A stretch of 59,754 nucleotides of DNA from DAMCAP01 sp964370205 (lineage in GTDB: Bacteria > Bacillota > Clostridia > Oscillospirales > Ruminococcaceae). The stretch lies in NCBI GenBank assembly GCA_964370205.1, contig CAYJIK010000004.1:1-59754 (forward strand). The letters run 5' to 3'. A program made the translations under genes and the position numbers. The notes beneath the pieces are model-generated. The model did not search any database, had not been told where the DNA came from, and saw only the letters and a list, made by a program, of their open reading frames with translations. This document shows positions 16,129-24,300 of the stretch, in pieces (position 1 is the stretch's first letter; the number at the start of each line of letters is the position of its first letter).

Positions 16129-17952
16129 ATGAGCAGTATGAAAGGACTTGCGATGCAGGTCGTAGTTTTAACACTGATATGCACGGTAGTCTCAGGTATA
16201 TTGGTGTTTACCTACAGCATTACAGACCCTATTATAACAGAGAATAAAGCACTTGCCGCAGAGGCGGCACGTACCGAGATACTACCTATGGCGGATAGCT
16301 TTGAAAAGTTTGAAGGTGAACTGCCTGACGGAGTGGTGGAGGTTTACGCAGCCACAAACGGCACAGGTATGGTAGTTTCCTCGACAGCGTCCGGTTACGG
16401 CGGTCCTATCGTTGTAATGACCGGTATAGATGCTGACGGAAAGATAACCATGGTTAAACTTCTTGAGCACACCGAAACCCCAAACCTTGGCGACAAGGTG
16501 GGTAAGGAAGATTACACTTCGCAGTATATAGGGAAAGACAGTTCCCTTGAGGGCGTTGAGAGTATAGGCGGTGCTACGGTGTCGTCCTCCGCTTTTAAGA
16601 AGTGTGTGGATATCGCTTATGCCGCGTATACAGTTGTTGGCGGCGGAGAAGTAGCTGACCCGAATGAACCCGACCTAGCCCTGCTACCCGGCGCAGACAG
16701 CTTAACCGCAGTTGAAGGCGCACTGCCTGAGGGCGTACAGGCGGCTTACAGTGCTGTTAATGGTAGTGGCATGATAATACTGACCACTGCTGAGGGTTAC
16801 GGCGGCACTATGACTGTCCTAACAGGTATCGCAGATGGTGTTATCACAGGCGTAAAGCTTGGTGCAAATGCTGAAACACCGGGTATTGGTGATAAGGTCA
16901 TGGAAGAGAGTTACACATCGCAGTATGTCGGCAAAGATGCCGGGACTGTGGCTGATGTTGAAGGTATAGTTGGTACTACCGTGTCTGCAAATGCGTATAA
17001 AGAGGCTGTACAGAAAGCATTGACAGCGTATGCAGAGCTAAACGGTGAAGTTTCAACCCCGCCAACCCCTACTCCTTCTGCAACCCCTGCACCAACTGAA
17101 GCTCCCACTACTGCAGTTACCTACGAAACTACTCCGGGTCCGACAGCTATAGAGCTGACAGATGCAGTAATGGCGGAGATACTCCCTGAAGCAGATAGCT
17201 TTGTGGAGTGGGAAGGTACACTGCCTGAGGGAGTTGTGAGTGCTTACACTGCTTCAAACGGAAGTGGCATGATTATCACATCTGCTACACAGGGTTATAA
17301 GAGTGAGATAGTTGTTGCCACAGGTATTAATGCTGAGGGCAGCATCTCAATGGTTAAATTGTTAGAAGAAAACGAAACCGATGGACTTGGTGATAAGATT
17401 GAAGACGAGGACTACACGTCACTTTACACCGGTAACAGTTCATTTAGTAGAATGGGCAGGATTGAGAGTATAGTTGGCTCTACAGTATCGACCGATGCGT
17501 TTAAGCAGAGCGTTCTGACTTCTCTTGCACTCTATAACGAAATAAACAAGCCTACAGGTGAACTTACAAACGATATTATGGCAGAAATGCTCCCCGCTGC
17601 TGACAGCTTTGTAAAGCAGGAGGGTACGCTACCCGAAGGTGTTCAGGAGGTTTACACTGCGGCTAACGGTGCCGGCATGGTGGTTATGTCCGCTTCAATG
17701 GGCTACCGTACCGATATAGTAGTGGCAACAGCCATCGGTTCAGATGGCAACATCACTATGGTAAAACTGCTCGCCCAAAATGAAACACCGGGTATCGGTG
17801 ATTTGGTTGGAGAGGAAAGCTACACCTCTCAATATGTAGGCAAGGACGCTTCTCTGACAGATATTGAGGGCATAGCAGGCTCAACAGTATCGGCAGATGC
17901 ATTTAAAGTGTGCGTACAGTCGGCGTTTGCCGCTTACGACGCTCTGAATTAA
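16129..17952 (+). CDS. rnfG: Rnf complex subunit G with four tandem FMN-binding domains
   Basis: 607 residues, about three times the normal RnfG. An N-terminal membrane helix (about 5-30) is followed by four FMN_bind repeats at about 48-168, 183-302, 345-470 and 482-605. Each holds the ETP-GLG-like signature (ETPNLG, ETPGIG, ETDGLG, ETPGIG) and a flavinylation site with Thr: GGATVSS (T150), VGTTVSA (T284), VGSTVST (T452), AGSTVSA (T586). Only the first keeps the canonical G-A-T. A Pro/Thr-rich linker (about 308-340) separates domains 2 and 3. RnfG passes electrons from the cytoplasmic side to RnfD on the outer side. ATG 16129 is close to GGAGAGG; ATG 16138 is an alternative and aligns better with the preceding small ORF. 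Confidence 0.93.
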   Translation: MSSMKGLAMQVVVLTLICTVVSGILVFTYSITDPIITENKALAAEAARTEILPMADSFEKFEGELPDGVVEVYAATNGTGMVVSSTASGYGGPIVVMTGIDADGKITMVKLLEHTETPNLGDKVGKEDYTSQYIGKDSSLEGVESIGGATVSSSAFKKCVDIAYAAYTVVGGGEVADPNEPDLALLPGADSLTAVEGALPEGVQAAYSAVNGSGMIILTTAEGYGGTMTVLTGIADGVITGVKLGANAETPGIGDKVMEESYTSQYVGKDAGTVADVEGIVGTTVSANAYKEAVQKALTAYAELNGEVSTPPTPTPSATPAPTEAPTTAVTYETTPGPTAIELTDAVMAEILPEADSFVEWEGTLPEGVVSAYTASNGSGMIITSATQGYKSEIVVATGINAEGSISMVKLLEENETDGLGDKIEDEDYTSLYTGNSSFSRMGRIESIVGSTVSTDAFKQSVLTSLALYNEINKPTGELTNDIMAEMLPAADSFVKQEGTLPEGVQEVYTAANGAGMVVMSASMGYRTDIVVATAIGSDGNITMVKLLAQNETPGIGDLVGEESYTSQYVGKDASLTDIEGIAGSTVSADAFKVCVQSAFAAYDALN

Positions 17953-17965
17953 GGGGGGGATACAG

Positions 17966-18637
17966 ATGTCATCAAAATTAAACCTGATAACTCGCGGTAT
18001 TATAAAGGAAAACCCTGTACTCGTGCTACTACTCGGCACCTGTCCGGCGCTTGCTACCTCTACGTCCGCTATTAACGGACTGGGCATGGGCATAGCGGCG
18101 ACACTGGTGCTTATCGGTTCTAACGTGGTTATATCTATGCTGAAAAATGTCATACCTGACAAGGTGCGTATCCCAGCTTACATCGTTGTTATCGCAGGAT
18201 TTGTTACGGTTGTTGGTATGCTTATCGAAGCGTATGCGCAGAGCATCTACCAGTCACTCGGTATATTCTTACCACTAATCGTTGTTAACTGTATTATACT
18301 TGGTAGAGCGGAGATGTTCGCTAACAAGTCGAGTGTGTTTGACAGTTTACTGGACGGTATCGGTATGGGACTTGGCTTTACCTTTGCTCTGGTACTGATG
18401 GGCGGTCTTAGAGAGCTTATCGGCGCCGGCGAGCTGTTCGGTATACCGATTACAAGTGGATTTATCTCCCCTGTGGGTATAATGACCCTTGCACCCGGTG
18501 GATTCTTTATTTACGGTGTGCTTATAGCCGCTGTGAATAAGTTCTCGGGTGGTAAGGCTATAAAGAAAAAAGAGTTTGGTTGCAGTAGCTGCCCGATGGC
18601 GGCGAGTTGCCCGAACGCTATGAAAGAAGAGGTGTAA
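17966..18637 (+). CDS. rnfE: Rnf complex subunit E
   Basis: 223 residues with six membrane helices. Family words are RGIIKENPVLVLLLGTCPAL at the start, AYAQSIYQSLGIFLPLIVVN and LDGIGMGLGFTFALVLMGG. With RnfA it forms the pseudo-symmetric pair that holds a 2Fe-2S cluster inside the membrane; the Cys in LGTCPAL and in VVNCIILGRAE are the expected ligands. A cytoplasmic tail has extra cysteines (CSSCPMAASC), also seen in other clostridial RnfE. It begins 13 bases after rnfG with GGGGGG as ribosome site. Confidence 0.96.
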   Translation: MSSKLNLITRGIIKENPVLVLLLGTCPALATSTSAINGLGMGIAATLVLIGSNVVISMLKNVIPDKVRIPAYIVVIAGFVTVVGMLIEAYAQSIYQSLGIFLPLIVVNCIILGRAEMFANKSSVFDSLLDGIGMGLGFTFALVLMGGLRELIGAGELFGIPITSGFISPVGIMTLAPGGFFIYGVLIAAVNKFSGGKAIKKKEFGCSSCPMAASCPNAMKEEV

Positions 18638-18642
18638 GCTAG

Positions 18643-19233
18643 ATGGAAAGTATTGCTGCTATACTGTTTACCTCAATAATAGTTGAGAACTTCGTGCTTA
18701 CAAAGTTCCTTGGTATATGTCCTTTCCTCGGCGTTTCCAAAAAGCTTGGGCCGTCTGTCGGTATGAGCTTTGCGGTTATATTTGTTATGGTTATGGCTAC
18801 CGCTGTTACCTATCCGATATACCATGAACTACTTGACCCTAACGGGTTCGGCTATTTGCAGACACTGGTGTTCATCCTTGTTATCGCTTCACTGGTTCAG
18901 TTGGTTGAGATTACGCTTAAGAAGTATATCCCCGCACTGTATCAGTCGCTGGGCGTGTATCTACCGCTAATCACCACAAACTGTGCTGTACTGGGTCTTA
19001 CCATACTGAATATTGACGAAAGCTACACCTTCTTTGAGTCGATGGTGAACTCTGTCGGCGCAGGTCTTGGATTTATGCTTGCTATGGTGCTGTTCTCCGG
19101 TATTCGTGAGTCGCTTGAAGGCATTGACGCACCCGAGAGCTTTAAGGGTATCCCTGTGACACTTGTGGCGGCGGCTATAGTTTCGCTATCCTTCATGGGC
19201 TTCTCCGGCGTGGTGGATACGTTGTTTGCGTAG
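18643..19233 (+). CDS. rnfA: Rnf complex subunit A
   Basis: 196 residues with six membrane helices. It has ENFVLTKFLGICPFLGVSKK at the start, LYQSLGVYLPLITTNCAVLG in the middle and GAGLGFMLAMVLFSGIRESL. The Cys in GICPFLG and TTNCAVLG are the cluster ligands shared with RnfE, its inverted homologue. It forms the membrane core of the ion pump. It starts 5 bases after rnfE, so the two are coupled. Confidence 0.97.
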   Translation: MESIAAILFTSIIVENFVLTKFLGICPFLGVSKKLGPSVGMSFAVIFVMVMATAVTYPIYHELLDPNGFGYLQTLVFILVIASLVQLVEITLKKYIPALYQSLGVYLPLITTNCAVLGLTILNIDESYTFFESMVNSVGAGLGFMLAMVLFSGIRESLEGIDAPESFKGIPVTLVAAAIVSLSFMGFSGVVDTLFA

Positions 19234-19356
19234 CGTTAATCAACCGTAAAAGCAGAAGGAACAAGCGTTTGTGAACTGAATTATTTGAGAAAGGACGTCG
19301 CAACCCAACAGCAAATATGTACTGTATTTGTGTGGGTTTTGCGCATGGGTGTTAAT

Positions 19357-20175
19357 ATGTCAGGATTTTTACTTCCTGTTGCCGCCGTGTCCGCTATCGG
19401 ACTTGTGTCCGGCGTTGTATTGTCGGTAGCGTCAAAGATAATGGCGGTACCGGTTGACCAGAAGTTTTTGGATTTACGTGCGTTGCTTCCCGGTGCAAAC
19501 TGTGGAGCTTGCGGTTATGCAAGCTGTGACGCTTACGCACAAGCACTAGCCGACCACCCCGAGGTTAAAAACACGCTGTGTCTGCCGGGTGGTGCAACTA
19601 CTGTGGCTAACATCAGTGAGTATCTCGGTGAAGCGGCAGGGGAGTTTGTACCGATGGTGGCGCATGTGCGTTGCCAAGGTAGTACAAAGAATACAAGCCC
19701 CAAAATGGTATATGCAGGTGCTACAACCTGTGCAGAGAGTAAGCGCTACTGGAGTGGTAGATACTCCTGTGCTTACGGCTGTATCGGTTTTGGCGACTGT
19801 GCTAAGGTCTGCAAATACGGTGCTGTGTGCATCGAGAACGACCTTGCGTACATTGACGAAACCAAGTGTGTCGCATGTGGACTGTGTGTAGCAGCTTGCC
19901 CTGCTGACATTATCGGATTAAAACCGCTCGGTCAGCGTGTGTATGTTGCGTGTGCGTCACAGGAGAAAGGCGCTGCAACCCGTAAGAACTGTAAGACAGG
20001 CTGTATAGCGTGCCGTATGTGTCTAAAACAGTGCCCAACCGAGGCAATTGTCATAGAGAACAATCACGCTATTATAGACAGTGACAAGTGCATTAGCTGT
20101 GGTAAGTGTGCACCTGTTTGTCCTACAAAGGCGATACTGGACATCAGACCTGCATCGGAAAAAGCAGGGGATTAG
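19357..20175 (+). CDS. rnfB: Rnf complex subunit B (multi-cluster ferredoxin domain)
   Basis: About 272 residues from ATG 19357. An N-terminal membrane helix is followed by the 4Fe-4S domain LPGANCGACGYASCDAYAQ. Further cysteines occur in the YSCAYGCIGFGDC stretch, and four-cysteine ferredoxin motifs follow (CVACGLCVAACP, CIACRMCLKQCP, CISCGKCAPVCP). RnfB accepts electrons from reduced ferredoxin. The frame is open upstream to a TTG at 19285 with AGAAAGGA beside it, but the normal RnfB opening (a short polar start then the helix) fits 19357 or the ATG at 19345. It is the last gene of the cluster and a strong terminator follows. Confidence 0.95.
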   Translation: MSGFLLPVAAVSAIGLVSGVVLSVASKIMAVPVDQKFLDLRALLPGANCGACGYASCDAYAQALADHPEVKNTLCLPGGATTVANISEYLGEAAGEFVPMVAHVRCQGSTKNTSPKMVYAGATTCAESKRYWSGRYSCAYGCIGFGDCAKVCKYGAVCIENDLAYIDETKCVACGLCVAACPADIIGLKPLGQRVYVACASQEKGAATRKNCKTGCIACRMCLKQCPTEAIVIENNHAIIDSDKCISCGKCAPVCPTKAILDIRPASEKAGD

Positions 20176-20199
20176 TGATAGACTAAACCTAAAATGTTT

Positions 20200-20242
20200 G
20201 CGCCCTCAAACGGTCAGTGACGGCTGTTTGAGGGCGCTTTTT
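20200..20242 (+). terminator. Terminator of the rnf cluster
   Basis: GCGCCCTCAAAC (20200-20211) pairs perfectly with GTTTGAGGGCGC (20226-20237), followed by TTTTT. Confidence 0.93.
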
Positions 20243-20312
20243 GCTCTGATTTAGGTAGTCATGTGGTGTAGGTAGTTGTGCACTCATCATTTACGGTATA
20301 CCACCGCCGTCC

Positions 20313-20463
20313 ACTTACCGAAACCAACCCACTCGCTGGCAGAAGCCATGTCGGCGTGCACGCCGACTAACAAACCCAGCTCCGCCTTTTGGGGCGGAGC
20401 TGGGTTTGTTTATGCCCTTTGGGCATATGGCTTCTGCCGGCGAGTGGGTTGGTTTCGGTAAGT
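20313..20463. repeat. 151-bp cloverleaf-like foldback element
   Basis: The outer arms 20313-20349 and 20427-20463 are reverse complements over 37 bases with one mismatch. Inside are three further perfect stems: GTCGGCGTG/CACGCCGAC (20350-20367), an 18-bp stem (20369-20386 with 20393-20410) and TATGCCC/GGGCATA (20411-20427). Nothing coding is seen. The form suggests a non-autonomous mobile foldback or a structured RNA. It is separate from the rnf terminator. Confidence 0.8.
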
Positions 20464-20526
20464 TGCCTTAGGGCGCTGATGAAACAGATACCACAGAACG
20501 CCTTGCCTTACCCTTCAAAACCGCTG

Positions 20527-21213
20527 TTAAGCTGAAAACAGTTTTCGATACCTCTTCTTAACTCCAAGCGTCGGCAGTTCAAAGCAGACAATCCCTTTTT
20601 CCTTTTCGCATAGTACGCCGTACTGGAAGAACAGCACTAAGCGTCCGTCGTTTATGTAGAAGTTAAGCCAGTTTACCCCGTCTTCAAACAGTGTCACGGC
20701 ATCATCAAAATAGTCTGACGGTCTTTTTTGCAAAACTTCCGCTACGTATTTTGTCACGGCCGCCTTTCTCCCAAACAGCGGAAACATCGTCTCCCACTCC
20801 ACCGCTTTACATCTACCTATGTCAAATGTTATGCTCTCACGGTAGAGTGTCCCCTGTGTATCTCTAAGCGAGAAAGTACTACTGTCGTAGTACAGGGATA
20901 GTAAACCGTCCCTGTTGTGGGTCACGGTGTAGCTAAAGTCAGCGATTACAGTGTCCTCTAAGCGACTTGAGGTTATCCCCTTTTTAACTATGTCGTCCTT
21001 TAGTTTTGTCTTTACCTTTTTTACAAACGCCATGCACCTGCTCTTCAGATAGTTGTTTACAAACAGTTCAGTCAACCTGTCACCACACTCTATTCGGGGA
21101 TAAACAGCACAAAGCGAGATTATCTCCCTACCATTTCCCCTGATACTTTCATTTACCTTTTCCGTTATAACCGTAACGCTATCTGCCTTGTTCACTCTGT
21201 TAATAAATATCAC
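20527..21213 (-). CDS. DUF3298/RsiV-like domain protein
   Basis: 228 residues with no signal peptide or membrane helix. The pattern YPRIECGDRLTELFVNNYLK, the central TVTHNRDGLLSLYYDSSTFS and the C-terminal NFYINDGRLVLFFQYGV are those of proteins with a DUF4163-like segment followed by DUF3298, as in RsiV and PdaC ectodomains. Those family members are usually extracellular, so the lack of an export signal is odd. The start is doubtful: GTG at 21213 touches its own AGAGGAG site; another in-frame GTG lies at 21195. The function is unknown. Confidence 0.6.
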   Translation of the reverse strand: MIFINRVNKADSVTVITEKVNESIRGNGREIISLCAVYPRIECGDRLTELFVNNYLKSRCMAFVKKVKTKLKDDIVKKGITSSRLEDTVIADFSYTVTHNRDGLLSLYYDSSTFSLRDTQGTLYRESITFDIGRCKAVEWETMFPLFGRKAAVTKYVAEVLQKRPSDYFDDAVTLFEDGVNWLNFYINDGRLVLFFQYGVLCEKEKGIVCFELPTLGVKKRYRKLFSA

Positions 21214-21241
21214 TCCTCTCTATCTTACCTTGGATAGACTG

Positions 21242-21281
21242 CAAAAGCAGGCGTATACATCATTGTATGCGCCTGCTTTTG
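21242..21281 (-). terminator. Terminator between the surface-protein gene and the DUF3298 gene
   Basis: An 18-bp stem at 21242-21259 and 21264-21281, with one G-U-type mismatch and a 4-base loop, has A- and T-tracts at its ends. It ends transcription of the giant gene on the minus strand. Confidence 0.85.
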
Positions 21282-21320
21282 TTTAGGTTTTTATTCACTT
21301 TTTGGGTTGCTGTAATACGT

Positions 21321-24300
21321 TTACTTATTTTGAAACCTATGATAAGCAAACAGCATAAGCCCAAACAGTACGCTGTTAAGCGTGGTGGTTGCAAATACTA
21401 TAGGCAAATAATCGCCGAAATTAAGCGGTGTATTTGTCGTCTGTTGTGGAGTGAAAGGCGCAATGGCGGGTATCGCAGTGGGTGGGGTTTGCCGGTCTGT
21501 GCTGTCGTCTGTCGGGGTGGTGCTTTGCTCTGTGGTTGCTACGTTTTGCACAGTCATAGGCTCTGTTGGGACTTCGGACATTGGGGTGGCTATCATTTCC
21601 TGCTGTAGGGGTATATTGTCCGTTGGTGTTATGCCCAAAAGCGTGTTCGCGGACAACAGCGATGCTGTGGGTTTTGTGTTGTAGCCAAGCTCTGAGAGCG
21701 TGTACGAAGAAGCGCCTTCCATAAGCCGTGGAAGCTCTAAGCCGTTTATCAACAGTTCACCATCCGGTAGGTAGAACAGTATGGAGAGGTCTGTGCCGTC
21801 AATGTACTCAATAATATCAGATGGTACTCGAGTGTAGAAAGGCATGTCCACTATAATTGTATCTCCTTCGGGGGCATTCTCAAGATCTGTGAGCACTTCC
21901 ACCCAGAAACTGCTCACACGCTCACTGCTGACCGTAGGAGCACTTACTAACTCGAGAAGCGAAGAGTTGACAGTGGGTACTTCCTCGTCATACACAGCCA
22001 CCTTCCCGACTGTCGGACATAGTATCAATATTGTATCCTCTGTGCAAGCGATGGATAACGGATACTCTTCACCGCCCTCGGTAAACAGCACTGCGCTCAC
22101 TGTGTCATCTTTACATGCGACTTCCATCACAAAACTACCGCTATACTCGCCACCATCAGTAATTGACAATGAATGAAGTATCTCCATGCCGTTTAACATG
22201 CTCTCCTCCGCAGGAACTTTTTCGACAGTTACTCCGCTGTCGTTTGTATAAACAGGCACGTCACCTTCGGCGTTTTCTATACCGCCTTTGTAAGTGTCCC
22301 ATAATCCCATAAGGTAATCGGCAGATGATGTGTCCCCTATATTGTAGTCATGCTCCAATATGGTTTGTTGCTCATCGGTGAGATTAATATACTGAGTGAC
22401 ACAACTTTGTAGCAAAGTGAAAAAGCTATCAAAATCGGCTTGATTATCTGACGCACTTGTTCTGACTTGCAAGCTCTCTATTTCATCATGCAACTCACCT
22501 ACAATATCGCTGTTTTCGACATTGTCCAGGGACGCTAACATGTTTTCTGTTTCATCAATAAAGCTTGACAATGTCAAGTAGTTTACCACACTACCTTTAT
22601 CAATACCGGATAAAAAGCTATATCTAAGCTCTATAAGTAAAGCTTCCGCCAACAGTGCTTCCGCATCATCGGCCTCAACGTCATCGATGTCGGGGAGGCT
22701 ATCAATATACTGTATAACTTTGTGGTAGCTGTATATATCCGCTTCATAAGTGAGGATATCCTGAAGTGCTTCTGCAAGCTTTTGCTTATGACTGTCGGAG
22801 AGATACAACTCGGCTTCACTGCCTAATAACGAATATCGCATGTATGCTTCCATAACTTTATATTCCGACATTACGTCATAAGCTGTAAACGTAGGGATAT
22901 CATCTATCAAGTTTTGCACTTCCAACAACGAATGGTAAAGAAGCATCAAGTCAGATAACGGCTGTACCACACCTGAATACTCGAGAGTTACGAGTACTTT
23001 TTCTTCCTGCGTTAAGGCGTCATAATTATCAAAAAGTTGCTGTAGCTTTGTAGCAACCTCAATGTCGTTTTGATAATGATCAAACGTAAGTGGTTTTGCG
23101 GTTACCTCTGTAAACAGCGTGAGCCAGTCAAGTGTGTTTCGGCTGTGGGACAATATCGCGGCAGCGGTTACCCGTAAGGGAGCGTCTGACGTTACCTCCC
23201 ACTCGAAAGTGCCGTCTACCGTTAATGTTATTGGTGCACCGTTAATAAAGACACTGTGTAAAGAATAGCCGTCATCTGCTTTTACAGTGAAAGTTATTCT
23301 GTCATACAGATACGCATAACTCTCTTTATCGGTGACATAAGGCGAAAAGGTAACGTCCACGTTTGACAGATCGGTAATGATCTCCACTCCTACACGTTTA
23401 TACACCACGTGTATCGCAATATCTTCGGTGACAGGAGAGATGACGATTTCCTCTGTGAGGCTTACCTCGCTCCTTACGCCATTTACAAACATCTCAGCTG
23501 CGTAGAAACCATCACTCGGGGTAACAGACACGGTGACACTTCCTCCGTTATGAATGAGTGTAGGGTGTGTAATCTCTCCTTCCCCCTCGGTGGTGGAGGT
23601 TACTTTATGTAAAGCTGATATTGTCTGGACCGTGAGGTGCGTGTTCGCTGTGTCTGCTAATACAGAGTATGCTCTGTATGGTGTAAGCTCTTCAACAGTG
23701 TTAGTACTTTGGACAATTATATATACCTCGTCCGATTTTACGGTGAACACACTCCCTACGTCACACATCAACACTCCCCTATGTGAATACACTCCTTCAA
23801 AGCTGACAGTTTCTCCGTCAGCATCGTGAGTTATCAGTGATATCTGCTTTGTGGTTATTTCTATATCATCGTAGTCGGGCAACGTAATGCCGTCAAAGTG
23901 TTGCGGATAGTCTTCAGAAAAGGAGATAGCAGGCAGTAATTCGTCTCCATCGGCTGTCACTCGGTCTAACCTATATCCTTGATTGGGTATAACTATGCTT
24001 TCATCGCCGCTAGCTACTATGGAGTAGGTGTCAGTCACCACCATATCGGAAAACGGTGAGTACAACAGCCGGACAGAGATAACATCACTCGGGACTACGA
24101 TGTTAACAGCTCCAAAGCCATCGGTGGGAGTGTAAACGCTGTCAGCGTAGTAGCCGACGATAAGATATCCACTACTTAAAGCTTGAGAGGCGGTCAGATA
24201 AATATCCTCCCCGACCTCTACCTCGAAAATGCCGTAATTCTGTGAGGTGTCTCCGTCAATTGTAAGTAGGGGTGGCTCCGCCATACCATCAGCTAAAATC

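Noticed and set aside
19285..19356. Longer RnfB from TTG 19285
   Set aside because: The added 24 residues are not typical of RnfB; the ATG at 19357 begins directly before the membrane helix.
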